Positions 7,939-16,648 of a stretch of DNA of 64,000 nucleotides are shown one piece after another; position 1 is the first letter of the stretch; each line of letters begins with the position of its first letter. Both the position numbers and the translations under genes were made by a program. Source of the DNA: Kitasatospora sp. NBC_00374 (GTDB lineage Bacteria; Actinomycetota; Actinomycetes; Streptomycetales; Streptomycetaceae); the NCBI RefSeq assembly GCF_041434935.1, contig NZ_CP107964.1, positions 930,001 to 994,000 on the forward strand, read 5' to 3'. A model generated the notes under the pieces. The model saw only the letters and a list, made by a program, of their open reading frames with translations, was not told where the DNA came from and ran no database searches.

Positions 7939-8733
7939 ATGGACTACGTTTCCCACTTCCGCCGTGAGGTCCGGGCGTTCGAGGTCGCGGTCCGACGGGC
8001 CGCCGGACGGGAGACGGTGCCGCTGGTCCCGTCCTGTCCCGGCTGGTCGGTGTCCGACCTCGTGCTCCACCTGGGCTCGGTGCACCGGGTGGTGACCCAC
8101 GTCATCCGGGACCGGCCGAGCCGCGTCCCGGACGCCACCGACCTCGGCTTCCTCCGGCTCCCCGAGGACACCGACGGCTGGCCCGCCCCGGAGCACCAGC
8201 CGAACCTGGGGCCGGTGCCGCCGGGCCTGGGCGACTGGTTCACCGCCGGGGCAGCGGAGTTGGCCGCGCTGTTCACCGACCGCGACCCCGCCGAGGAGGT
8301 GTGGACCTGGTCGCCGGAGCGCAGCGTCGGGTTCTGGCAGCGGATGCAGGCCATCGAGGCCGCCGTGCACCGCTGGGACGCCGAGGACGCGGCCGGCACC
8401 GCACGGCCCGTCGACGCCGCACTCGCCCGCGACGCCGTCGCGCAGACCTTCACCGTGATGGCCCCCGCGCGCCGGTCCTGGCGCCAGGCCCCACCCGGAT
8501 CGGGCGAACGCTACCGCCTCCGCGAGAGCGACGGCCCGGGCCGCTGGACGGCCCACTTCGACGGCTCGCAGGTCCTTCTCGGTGACGGCGCCGACCGGTA
8601 CGACGTCGAGCTCGCCGGCACCGCCTCCGACCTGATGCTCTTCCTGTGGGGCCGCCTCCCGGCCGACCGCCTCGCCGTCACCGGCGACCGGGCCGTCCTG
8701 GACCGCTACTTCACCCTCGTCCCACCCGTGTGA
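7939..8733 (+). CDS. Maleylpyruvate isomerase (MDMPI) family metal-binding protein
   Basis: 264 residues. The N-terminal half matches the mycothiol-dependent maleylpyruvate isomerase/DinB four-helix domain: VPSCPGWSVSDLVLHLGSVHR, with a second metal His in AAVHRWDAEDA. The C-terminal half resembles the SCP2-like domain found in this family (LAGTASDLMLFLWGRL). Streptomycetes have many paralogues, most of unknown substrate; some are mycothiol-dependent transferases. ATG 7939 has no strong Shine-Dalgarno. It is followed by convergent mannosyltransferase genes. Confidence 0.85.
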   Translation: MDYVSHFRREVRAFEVAVRRAAGRETVPLVPSCPGWSVSDLVLHLGSVHRVVTHVIRDRPSRVPDATDLGFLRLPEDTDGWPAPEHQPNLGPVPPGLGDWFTAGAAELAALFTDRDPAEEVWTWSPERSVGFWQRMQAIEAAVHRWDAEDAAGTARPVDAALARDAVAQTFTVMAPARRSWRQAPPGSGERYRLRESDGPGRWTAHFDGSQVLLGDGADRYDVELAGTASDLMLFLWGRLPADRLAVTGDRAVLDRYFTLVPPV

Positions 8734-8858
8734 CCCGCCGGACGGTGCTGCGCGGAGCGTACGCCGCCGAGACGGCGATCGAACAGGCGGTCCGGGCACC
8801 GCACGGCGCGCTCCACCCACAGGACTGAGCCCGGGCCGGAACACGCGCTGACGGGAAC

Positions 8859-10274
8859 TCAGATCGGGCGTGTCGCAGAGTGTTCGGGCTCCGGGAGCTC
8901 GCCACGGCTGCGGCCGCCCGACCCGACCGTTCGCCGGCGCGAGCGGGAGGGCCCGGCTCCGATCGATTCACCTCCCGCCGGGCGGTGGATTCCCGGAGCC
9001 GTCCCAACGGTCCGACCGGCCGGCACCGGACGGCCCGCGACGGCATCCTCCCCCGGCGGGTCGGCGGCGGCACGGACCGGGCGGATCGGCAGGCCGAGCA
9101 GCAGGCCGAGCGTGATCCACAGATAGGCGCTGCCGCCGACCAGTCCGCCCACGCCGCCGGTGTCGAACCGCCAGAGCCACACCACGCTGCTGCAGAGCAG
9201 GACGTACCCGGTGACCGCCGCGGTGAGCAGCCGGCGGCGGCGCGCGGAGTCGGCCGGCTCGCGCAGCCCGGCCTCCGCGAGCAGGAGCAGCGCCGGCAGC
9301 GCCCACACCAGATGGTGCACCCAGGTAATCGGGCTGATCAGGCAGGCGGCCAGCCCGGTCAGTGCGAAGCCGCCGGCCTCGTCGCCGGCCGCCGCGGCCC
9401 GGTGCACCCGGTACCCCCAGACGGCGAGCACGCACAGCACCGCCAGGCCCCAGACCGCGCGGCCCGGCAGGTCCGGGGCAAGCCTGACGATCATGCCCTG
9501 GAGGGACTGGTTGGACACGTACCCGAGCGAGCCGACCCGGTCGGTGTGCCACAGCAGATCGGTCCAGAAGGCGTAGGAGGCCTCGGGATCCGCCATCCGG
9601 CCGAGCAGGGTCGCGGCCGCCGCCGTGCCGGTCGCGACCAGCGCGGCGCGGCGGCGCCGGGTGACGGCGAGGTAGAGGATGAACACCGCGGGCGTCAGCT
9701 TGAACGCGGCGGCCAGCCCGATCCCGATCCCCGCGTACCGGCTGCGCCGCCGGCCGGCGTCGCCGTCCTCGCGGCCGGGCGCGGCCCCGCCGCGGGCGCC
9801 CGCCAGCAGCCGCCAGTCGGCCAGCACCAGGGCGACCAGCAGCAGGTTGACCTGGCCGAAGCTGAAGGTGTCCCGGACGGGTTCGAGCAGGCCGAACAGG
9901 CAGCCGGCCACCCCGAACGCGAACCAGCGGTTCCAGCCCATGCGCCGGGCGACCGGGTCGACCAGCCAGCGCAGCAGCGCGGCCGCGGCCAGCGCGCTCA
10001 GCACGACGCTGATCGCGACGGCGGTGTGCCAGCCCACCAGGGCCATCGGCAGCATGCAGACCGCGGCGAACGGCGGATAGGTGAAGCCCATCGTGCTGTT
10101 GGGGTGCACGTAGTCGTACAGCGGGCCGCCGTCGGTCCAGTGCCGGACGGTCCCGTAGTAGACACCGACGTCGAACCAGCCGCGGTGGCCCGGGATCACG
10201 GCCAGGAAGAGCCCGGTCGCACCGGCCAGCGCGAGCAGGACCACGGCCCGGCGCCCGGTGGCGGGCAGCCTCAC
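8859..10274 (-). CDS. GT87 (DUF2029) polyprenol-phosphate-mannose-dependent mannosyltransferase
   Basis: 471 residues, multi-pass membrane protein with about ten hydrophobic helices. The early sequence FDVGVYYGTVRHWTDGG and YPPFAAVCMLP are the first-loop motifs of GT-C family 87 enzymes (PimE-like alpha-1,2-mannosyltransferases), where the Asp is catalytic. A charged Arg/Gly/Ser-rich tail of ~70 residues follows the last helix. GTG 10274 overlaps the upstream stop as GTGA, so it is translationally coupled to the MptB-like gene. Probably it extends a mannan or lipid-linked mannose chain on the outer membrane face. Confidence 0.85.
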   Translation of the reverse strand: MRLPATGRRAVVLLALAGATGLFLAVIPGHRGWFDVGVYYGTVRHWTDGGPLYDYVHPNSTMGFTYPPFAAVCMLPMALVGWHTAVAISVVLSALAAAALLRWLVDPVARRMGWNRWFAFGVAGCLFGLLEPVRDTFSFGQVNLLLVALVLADWRLLAGARGGAAPGREDGDAGRRRSRYAGIGIGLAAAFKLTPAVFILYLAVTRRRRAALVATGTAAAATLLGRMADPEASYAFWTDLLWHTDRVGSLGYVSNQSLQGMIVRLAPDLPGRAVWGLAVLCVLAVWGYRVHRAAAAGDEAGGFALTGLAACLISPITWVHHLVWALPALLLLAEAGLREPADSARRRRLLTAAVTGYVLLCSSVVWLWRFDTGGVGGLVGGSAYLWITLGLLLGLPIRPVRAAADPPGEDAVAGRPVPAGRTVGTAPGIHRPAGGESIGAGPSRSRRRTVGSGGRSRGELPEPEHSATRPI

Positions 10275-11701
10275 CACGGCGATCCCCCCGGCGTCTCCAG
10301 GGCCAGCGGTGCGGTCCGGCCGCCCGGGAGCAGCCGCAGGCAGGACAGCGCCAGCAGCCCGCCGGCGACGGCCGCCGCCAACTCCGAGGGCTCGGGCGGG
10401 AACCCGCTCGGAAGCACGGCCAGCGCGAGCACCCCGCTGGCGGGCGCCGCCCAGCGGCGTATTCGCCCGCCGGTCGCGGCCCCCGCGAGCACGACCACGC
10501 CCCACAGCGCGTACCAGGGCCGCAGCGCCGGGCCGAGCACCACCACCGCGGCCAGGCTCAGCCCCAACGCGTGGACGGGGGCGGGCCGGTCCCGTCCGGT
10601 CCACAGGTACAGCAGCACCAGCAGCGCGCCGGCCAGGCCCAGCCAACGCCACAGCGGCACCGCCGACTCGGCCGGCCCGGCCCCGAGCGCGGCCGCCAGA
10701 GCGTCGGTGGCCCGGCCGAGGGCGCTGGTCACCGACCAGTTCCCGGCCGAGACCGGGGTACCGAGGGCACGTACCCAGCCGTAGCCGGTGCCGGTCGCGG
10801 CGGTCACCGCGGCCGCCGTGCCGAGTGCGACCGCGAGCGTGGCCGAGGCCGCGCGGACCGTCCGGGCGCGCCCCCGCAGCCGGTCGGCCCACAGCACCGC
10901 CACCGGCAGCAGTCCCAGCGCGGCCGGGGCCTTGACCAGTGCGGCGAGCGTGACGACCCCGGCGGCCCAGACCGGGCGCCGGGTCAGCGCGAGAACCAGC
11001 CCGGCGACCAGCAGCCCGAGCATCACCGCGTCGTTGTGCGCCCCCGCGATCAGGTGCAGCAGCAGCAGCGGGTTGAGCGCACCGAGCCACAGCGCCACGC
11101 CGGGGTCCACCCCGCAGGCCCGGGCCAGCCGCGGGGTCAGCCAGACCAGCAGAGCGACCCCGAGCAGGGCCACCACCCGCAGACCGACGACCCCGAGGTA
11201 CACCCCCTGCCCGGCCTGCCGGGCCACCGCGCCGGCCAGCGCCAGGAACACCGGCCCGTACGGCGCCGGGGTGGACTGCCAGACGGCGGGGACCTCCTCG
11301 GCCAGCGGTCCGCCCAGGTCGGCCGGGCCGTGGGTGTAGACGTCGAGGCCGCCGTCGATCATCGCGCCCTGCGCCAGGTAGCTGTAGACGTCCCGGCTGA
11401 ACAGCGGCGGCCCGGCCAGCAGCGGCGCCGCCCACAGCGCCAGCGTCAGAACCAGCGAACGCGGCCCCGGCGGCCGCGGGCCGCGCAGCGCCCGCCCCAG
11501 CCGCAGCCAGCCGGCGACGAGCAGGACGAGCCCGAAGTACGCGGCCAGCAGCCCGAGTCGGGGATGCCCGCGGAGCGGTCCGTAGGACACCCCGATCGGA
11601 AGCGCCCCCGCGGCCAGGCCACCGACCGCGAGGACCGCCGTGCCCGCGAATCCGAGCGTCCGGCACCAGTACGGGTCAGTGGCCACACCCCGGATCGGCA
11701 T
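10271..11701 (-). CDS. MptA/MptB-like polyprenyl-phosphomannose-dependent mannosyltransferase
   Basis: 476 residues with ~12 hydrophobic segments. The motif LFSRDVYSYLAQG in the first large loop, followed by PYGPVFL, is typical of the MptA/MptB-type GT-C alpha-1,6-mannosyltransferases that build lipomannan backbones in mycobacteria and corynebacteria. It is paired with a GT87 enzyme, an arrangement that suggests backbone plus branch formation. The start at ATG 11701 has only a weak upstream site. In streptomycetes the acceptor is not established; a phosphatidylinositol mannoside-like lipid or protein O-mannose are options. Confidence 0.82.
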   Translation of the reverse strand: MPIRGVATDPYWCRTLGFAGTAVLAVGGLAAGALPIGVSYGPLRGHPRLGLLAAYFGLVLLVAGWLRLGRALRGPRPPGPRSLVLTLALWAAPLLAGPPLFSRDVYSYLAQGAMIDGGLDVYTHGPADLGGPLAEEVPAVWQSTPAPYGPVFLALAGAVARQAGQGVYLGVVGLRVVALLGVALLVWLTPRLARACGVDPGVALWLGALNPLLLLHLIAGAHNDAVMLGLLVAGLVLALTRRPVWAAGVVTLAALVKAPAALGLLPVAVLWADRLRGRARTVRAASATLAVALGTAAAVTAATGTGYGWVRALGTPVSAGNWSVTSALGRATDALAAALGAGPAESAVPLWRWLGLAGALLVLLYLWTGRDRPAPVHALGLSLAAVVVLGPALRPWYALWGVVVLAGAATGGRIRRWAAPASGVLALAVLPSGFPPEPSELAAAVAGGLLALSCLRLLPGGRTAPLALETPGGSPW

Positions 11702-12014
11702 GCGGACACGCTGTCAGGATCCGGTGGCCGCCGGGCGACGCGGCACCGACCTGCAGGTGACCGGTGCCTGGCCGGTTCCCGGCCGCCGCAGGCCCGGCGC
11801 ACGCCGCACGCCCCGGCCGGCCCGGGGCCCTCCGGCCGGCGCAGCCAGGCCTTCAGCCGGTGCACATCTGCGCTCCGCCGAATGGCCACCGCGAGGCCAG
11901 CCCACTCGGGGAGACATACGGGTGCCACGCCAAACGCGTGACGGTCGTCCCGGACCTGCCCGGTGCGCGGCTTCCCGCGCCGGTCATCGCCCGCGAATCC
12001 CCGGAGAGTTCGCC
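11702..12014. other. Divergent intergenic region, no gene seen
   Basis: 313 bp between the mannosyltransferase operon and the ornithine-lipid operon. It must hold both promoters, but I see no convincing -10/-35 pair, operator or RNA structure. Short open frames here have non-coding composition. Confidence 0.6.
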
Positions 12015-12875
12015 ATGACTGCAGTTACCACTCTCACGCTGCCGGCCGCCGTCCACGGCACCTCGGCGCCCACGACCCCGGCGGCCCCGGCGGCCCGCCG
12101 GGCCACTCCCGCACCGGCGCCCGTCTACACCGTCTCGCTGGCCCGCGACGAGGCCGACCTGCGGGCCTCGCAGCGGCTGCGCCACCAGGTCTTCGCCGAG
12201 GAGCTCGGCGCGGTGCTGGACACCCCGCTGCCCGGCTTCGACGTCGACCCGTTCGACGACTTCTGCGACCACCTGCTGGTGCGCGACGAGTCGACCGGCG
12301 AGGTGGTCGGCACCTACCGGCTGCTGCGCCCGGCGCAGGCGGCCCGGGCCGGACGCCTCTACTCCGACAGCGAGTTCGACCTGTCGAACCTGGCCGGCAT
12401 CCGCGGTGACCTGGTCGAGGTCGGCCGCTCCTGCATCGCCGCCGAGCACCGCGGCAACGGCGCGGTCATCAACCTGATGTGGGGCGGCATCGCCCGCTAC
12501 CTGACCGAGGCCGGGAACACCTGGATCGCCGGCTGCTGCTCCGTCCCCCTGTCTGACGGCGGCGGCACCGCGGCCGGGGTCTGGGACGCGATGGCCGCCC
12601 GGCACCTCGCCCCGGCGGAGTACCGGGTCCGTCCGCACCGCCCGTGGGACCCGAGCGGTATCGTCCGCCCGGCCCGGACCACCGTCCCGGCGCTGCTGCG
12701 CGGCTACCTGCGGCTCGGGGCCTGGGTCTGCGGCGAGCCCGCGTACGACGCCGACTTCGGCGTCAGCGACCTGTACGTGCTGCTCTCCCTGAAGCGCACC
12801 GACCCGCGCTACCTGCGGCACTTCCTGGCGGCCGGACAGCCCGCGCCGACCGGCCCGGCGGGACCGGCGGCATGA
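12015..12875 (+). CDS. olsB: L-ornithine N-alpha-acyltransferase-like GNAT protein (OlsB type)
   Basis: 286 residues. It belongs to the acyl-homoserine-lactone-synthase-like GNAT subfamily that includes OlsB: LRHQVFAEELG, DDFCDHLLVRD, VGTYRLLRP, and VEVGRSCIAAEHRGNGAVINLMW. OlsB transfers a 3-hydroxyacyl group from acyl carrier protein to the alpha-amine of ornithine. A ~35-residue Pro/Ala-rich N-terminal extension precedes the domain. ATG 12015 has GGAGAG upstream. It overlaps the following acyltransferase gene by ATGA, matching an olsB-olsA operon, so ornithine lipid synthesis at the inner membrane face is likely. Other aminoacyl acceptors cannot be excluded. Confidence 0.78.
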   Translation: MTAVTTLTLPAAVHGTSAPTTPAAPAARRATPAPAPVYTVSLARDEADLRASQRLRHQVFAEELGAVLDTPLPGFDVDPFDDFCDHLLVRDESTGEVVGTYRLLRPAQAARAGRLYSDSEFDLSNLAGIRGDLVEVGRSCIAAEHRGNGAVINLMWGGIARYLTEAGNTWIAGCCSVPLSDGGGTAAGVWDAMAARHLAPAEYRVRPHRPWDPSGIVRPARTTVPALLRGYLRLGAWVCGEPAYDADFGVSDLYVLLSLKRTDPRYLRHFLAAGQPAPTGPAGPAA

Positions 12876-13759
12876 GCGCCTGGCTGCCGTCGGCCCCGTG
12901 CACCCCGCAGGCGTGCGTGGCGCTGCCGCCGGCGACGGTCTCCCTCGTCCGCCGGGTGCTGCGCTGCCTCGCGGGGTTCACCCTGCTGGCGGCCGGGATC
13001 GCGCTGGCCCCGCTGGTCCGCCGGCTCCCGGCACCGCTCGGGGCGCCGCTGGTCCGGGGCTGGTCGCTCACGGTGGCCGCGGCGCTCGGGGTGCGGGTCC
13101 GCGCCACCGGTGCGGCGGAGGCCGGGCGCGGCGGCGCGCTCGTGGTGGCCAACCACATCTCCTGGCTGGACATCCTGCTGATCGCCGCGGTCCGGCCGGG
13201 CCGGATGCTGGCCAAGTCGGAGGTCGCCCGGTGGCCGGTGGCCGGCCGTTTCGTCGCCTGGGGCGGGACGCTCTTCATCGACCGGGACAGGCTGCGCTCG
13301 CTGCCCGGCACCGTCGGGGAGATCGGCGCGGTACTGCGGCGCGGCGGGCGGGTGGTGGTCTTCCCGGAGGGCAGCACCTGGTGCGGCCGGGGCGGCGGCG
13401 GCCGGTTCCGGCCCGCGCTGTTCCAGGCCGCGATCGACGCGGGCGTGCCGGTGCAGCCGGTGACGATCCGTTACCGCCTGACGGACGGCTCCGCCACCAG
13501 CGCGCCGGCCTTCGTCGGCGACGACGGGATGCTGTCGTCCGTCTGGCGGGTGGTCGGCGCGCGCGGTCTGGTCGGGGAGCTGCAGCTCGCCGGGCCGATC
13601 ACGGCGTCGCCGCACGTCGGTCGCCGGGTCCTGGCACAGGCCGCGCAGGCGGCGGTCGAACGCCGCGCCTGCGGCGGGCCGGTTCCCCCGCACACCGTTC
13701 GCCCCACCCCCGCCGCGGCGGGGGTCGCTCCCCGGCGCCGGGCCGCCCGCTGGGCCTGA
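12872..13759 (+). CDS. olsA: 1-acyl-sn-glycerol-3-phosphate/lyso-ornithine-lipid acyltransferase (PlsC/OlsA type)
   Basis: 295 residues. One N-terminal membrane anchor (~28-48) precedes the PlsC acyltransferase domain with NHISWLD (the HX4D catalytic motif), FIDRDR and FPEGST. It would add the second, ester-linked acyl chain to lyso-ornithine lipid to complete the reaction started by the overlapping upstream gene. The C-terminal ~40 residues are Arg/Pro/Ala-rich and unconserved. A role in phosphatidic acid synthesis is possible from the family alone; the coupling to the OlsB-like gene favours ornithine lipid. Confidence 0.82.
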   Translation: MSAWLPSAPCTPQACVALPPATVSLVRRVLRCLAGFTLLAAGIALAPLVRRLPAPLGAPLVRGWSLTVAAALGVRVRATGAAEAGRGGALVVANHISWLDILLIAAVRPGRMLAKSEVARWPVAGRFVAWGGTLFIDRDRLRSLPGTVGEIGAVLRRGGRVVVFPEGSTWCGRGGGGRFRPALFQAAIDAGVPVQPVTIRYRLTDGSATSAPAFVGDDGMLSSVWRVVGARGLVGELQLAGPITASPHVGRRVLAQAAQAAVERRACGGPVPPHTVRPTPAAAGVAPRRRAARWA

Positions 13760-13824
13760 TCACGGGCCCCGCCGGCCCGCGCCGCCGGCCCGGCGGCACG
13801 GCCGGGCCGACGGCGCTCCCGGGC

Positions 13825-15177
13825 TCAGGTCGCGGCGCTCACGGTGGCCGGGCCCGGCGCGCTCTGGGACTGCGGCGGCGGTGAGACGGCGGCCGACGAC
13901 GGCGGCCCGCTCAGCGAGGCCGGAGCGGAGGCCGGGCTGGACACCGCCGCGGACGAGGAGCCCGCCGAGTGGGGCGAGGAGGCACCGGAGGACGGCCCCG
14001 AGGTCGGCGGTGAGGACGGCCCGGACGCGGGCGAGGAGGACCCGCCGGAGGAGCCGGAGGGCTTCGAGCCGGACGGCGAGGAGGACGAGGAGGACGGGCT
14101 CGACGGGCCGGAGGACGAGGTGCTCGCGGAGGCCGACGGCGAGGCGCTGTTCACCGGCTTCGGGATCGGACGCCCGTGCTCGTCCACCACCACGATGGCG
14201 TCGGCCGGGGCCGGTGCGGGGACGATCACCACGACGGCGTCACTGTGGAAGCTCGCCCAGGGGACCCCGCCGTAGTCGGGCACACCCTTGTCGGGCGTCG
14301 GCGCCAGCAGCGGGTTGCCGCAGGCACAGCGGACCCGGGGCTCGCCGTGGGCGTCCACCAGGACGGCGGTGCCCGCCTGCAGGACGGCCTGGTACGGCAC
14401 CGCCTTGCCGTCGGCGTAGCCGTGGTTGGTCACCCGGGTGTCCTCCCGCAGGACGACGGGCGCCAGGCCGTTCAGGTAGGACGGGATGGCGGACGTCTCG
14501 ATCCCCTCGACCTGGGCCCAGGCCTTGGCCTTGTCCGGGCTGGCCTCCAGGAACCCGATGAGCTTCGGGACGTCGCAGCTGGCCACCGACTGCGAACCGC
14601 CGTACAGCCCCGCTTCGGCGCCGCTGCGGGTACCGCCGGCGCTCGGCGTTCCGGGGGACGCGGCGGGGCTGGTCGGCCCCTCCTGGACCGCGACCGAACC
14701 GGTGAACGGGTCCCTTCCGACATCGGCCACCGGCTGCAGCTCCACCTTCTCGGCCGCCTGGGCGCTCCCGCCGCCCGACTGGCTGCTGAGCAGCAGACCG
14801 ACCAGCAGACCGACCACCGCGAGCCCCGCGACCGCGACGATCCCGCGGCGCCCGCGCCACCAGGGCCGATGCTCGCCGCCCCCGGAGCCGGCCACCGTCC
14901 GGGACGGCGGACCGGTCGGCGGGACGGGCGGAACTGCGCCCGACGAGGCCTTCCCGGCCGGCTCGGACGGCGACCGGACCGCCTCGGTGGGCGGGCCCCC
15001 GCTCTCGTCCGGCGGCGGGGTCGAGTCCGGTTCCGCACCCGAGTTCGGGCCGGAGAGCGGACCGGACGGCGGCCCGGAGGGCGAGCCTGACGGCGTGTCC
15101 GAGGACTGCGCGGACGGCGGCACCGACGGCCGCTCGGGCGGCTCGGACGGCGGGTCGGACGGCGGCGGGGAAGTCAC
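13825..15177 (-). CDS. Pro/Ser-rich single-pass membrane protein with extracellular domain (DUF6777-like)
   Basis: 450 residues. GTG 15177 follows GGAGGAG. Layout: ~115 residues of Pro/Ser/Gly-rich cytoplasmic sequence, a basic WWRGRRG stop-transfer and a transmembrane helix (~118-138), then an extracellular domain of ~190 residues containing CDVPKLIGFLEASPDKAKAWAQVEG and a Cys pair in VRCACGNPLL, and finally a ~130-residue Ser/Pro-rich tail. The central domain resembles the actinobacterial proteins annotated DUF6777 (recalled, not searched). Function unknown; the tail probably spans or lies in the cell wall. Divergent from the streptophobe gene. Confidence 0.7.
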   Translation of the reverse strand: MTSPPPSDPPSEPPERPSVPPSAQSSDTPSGSPSGPPSGPLSGPNSGAEPDSTPPPDESGGPPTEAVRSPSEPAGKASSGAVPPVPPTGPPSRTVAGSGGGEHRPWWRGRRGIVAVAGLAVVGLLVGLLLSSQSGGGSAQAAEKVELQPVADVGRDPFTGSVAVQEGPTSPAASPGTPSAGGTRSGAEAGLYGGSQSVASCDVPKLIGFLEASPDKAKAWAQVEGIETSAIPSYLNGLAPVVLREDTRVTNHGYADGKAVPYQAVLQAGTAVLVDAHGEPRVRCACGNPLLAPTPDKGVPDYGGVPWASFHSDAVVVIVPAPAPADAIVVVDEHGRPIPKPVNSASPSASASTSSSGPSSPSSSSSSPSGSKPSGSSGGSSSPASGPSSPPTSGPSSGASSPHSAGSSSAAVSSPASAPASLSGPPSSAAVSPPPQSQSAPGPATVSAAT

Positions 15178-15374
15178 CGGGCCTCCTCCGGATCGTGGCG
15201 AATCGGGGCGAATCAGATCACAGGCCCCCTGCCGCCTCATTCTGGGTGCCCCGCCGCCGGCCCGCGACTTCCCGTCCATCGGTTCGCCGTTCCCGGCGGC
15301 AGGCCCGAAGCTGGAGGGATCCGGCCGGTCCCGGCCGGGGCAGCCGGGGGGCCAGGCCTGCCAGGAGTCTTGGA

Positions 15375-16622
15375 ATGCAACGGACCGACCGCCGGACCGA
15401 CACCTCCGCGACGGAGTTGCAGCGCTGGCTCGCCGCCCTGGCGACGGTGCTCGCGACGCTCGCCGCGATGACCGTGGTGGCCGCCCTGGGGCTGTGGCTC
15501 GCGGGCGCCGACTCGCTGCCCGGCGGCGGGTTCGGCTCGGTGCTCGCCGCGACCGTGCTGATGGCCCTCGGGGTGCCCGCCCAGTTGGAGGGCGGTGCGG
15601 TCTTCGTGGCCACCGCGCAGGGCGGCATCACCGCGATCCCGCTCTCCGTCACGCTGGTCGGCGCACTGGTCGCCGGGGCGGTGTTCCTGCGTCCGCTCCG
15701 GCTGCACGCGGTGGTCGGACCGGGTGAACTGCTGGGCCGGGTGCTGCGGACGGCGGTCCTCTGGGTGGCCGCCGTGGTGCTGATCTCACTCGGGGCGCAG
15801 CACAGTTTCACCGTCTCCACCGGCGAGGAGCTGCTGGACGAGCTGGGCAGCCTGATCGGCGCCGAGCCGACGGTGGGCTTCAAGGTCGAGCCCTTCCCGG
15901 CGGCCGGTCTCGGGCTGCTGTGGCTGGTGGTGGTGCTGGCCCTGGCGCTCGCGGTGTCCCGGCGGGCCCCGCTGCCGAGCAGGCTGGTGCGCTTCCATTC
16001 GGCGGTACGGCCCGCCGCGCACGCCGTACTGACCCTGCTGCTGGTCTACGTGGGCCTGGCCCTGGTGGTGGGCCTGGTCACCGCCGTCACCCAGGGGCAG
16101 GCCCGGGAGACCCTGGCGGTGATCATGCTCGGGCTGCCGAATCTGGCCTGGCTGGCCCTCGGCATCGGCCTGGGCGCCTCCTGGCACGGCCATGTGACGG
16201 ACACCATCGGGCTGCCGATGCCGGAGCCGCTGGCGGCCGTGCTGCACTCCGGGCAGGACGTCACGCTGGATCTGGGCACCCTCGCCGAGCAGGACGGCCG
16301 GGCCTGGCTGCTGCTGGTGCTGGCCGCGGTGGCCGTCCTGCTGACCGGGACCGGGATGGCGATGCACGCCCCGCCCGGCATCCCGGCCTGGCGGCACGCG
16401 CTGCACCTCGCGGTGGCACTGGCGCTGGCGATGCTGCTGATCGGGCTGCTGACCCGGATCTCGGCGGCGCTCGGCCTGTCCCTGCTCGGGCTCGGCGCGC
16501 GCGGTGCCACCGAGCTGGAGCCGAACCTGCTGGTGGCCGTCGCGCTGGGCGCCGGCTGGGGCGCGGTGGCCGGGCTGATCGGCGGCGCCGCGGCCCGCCG
16601 GCTGCGGCGCGCGGAGAGCTGA
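15375..16622 (+). CDS. Streptophobe-family polytopic membrane protein
   Basis: 415 residues, dominated by ~10 hydrophobic segments with Ala/Leu/Val-rich composition and very few charged residues. GADSLPGGGFGSVLAATVLMALG and the overall pattern match the streptomycete-restricted streptophobe family, whose function is unknown. ATG 15375 has AGGAG 7 nt upstream. The neighbour is a divergent membrane-anchored DUF6777-like protein, an arrangement that suggests a shared envelope role (inference only). Confidence 0.75.
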   Translation: MQRTDRRTDTSATELQRWLAALATVLATLAAMTVVAALGLWLAGADSLPGGGFGSVLAATVLMALGVPAQLEGGAVFVATAQGGITAIPLSVTLVGALVAGAVFLRPLRLHAVVGPGELLGRVLRTAVLWVAAVVLISLGAQHSFTVSTGEELLDELGSLIGAEPTVGFKVEPFPAAGLGLLWLVVVLALALAVSRRAPLPSRLVRFHSAVRPAAHAVLTLLLVYVGLALVVGLVTAVTQGQARETLAVIMLGLPNLAWLALGIGLGASWHGHVTDTIGLPMPEPLAAVLHSGQDVTLDLGTLAEQDGRAWLLLVLAAVAVLLTGTGMAMHAPPGIPAWRHALHLAVALALAMLLIGLLTRISAALGLSLLGLGARGATELEPNLLVAVALGAGWGAVAGLIGGAAARRLRRAES

Positions 16623-16648
16623 ACCGGGCCGGGCGCCGCCGCAGACCG

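Noticed and set aside
8731..8832. 33-codon frame (GTG overlapping the MDMPI stop)
   Set aside because: No ribosome-binding site and no recognisable sequence; may be chance.
11764..12018. 84-codon frame upstream of olsB
   Set aside because: Low-complexity Pro/Ala/Arg composition, no good start, and it runs into the olsB start in another frame.
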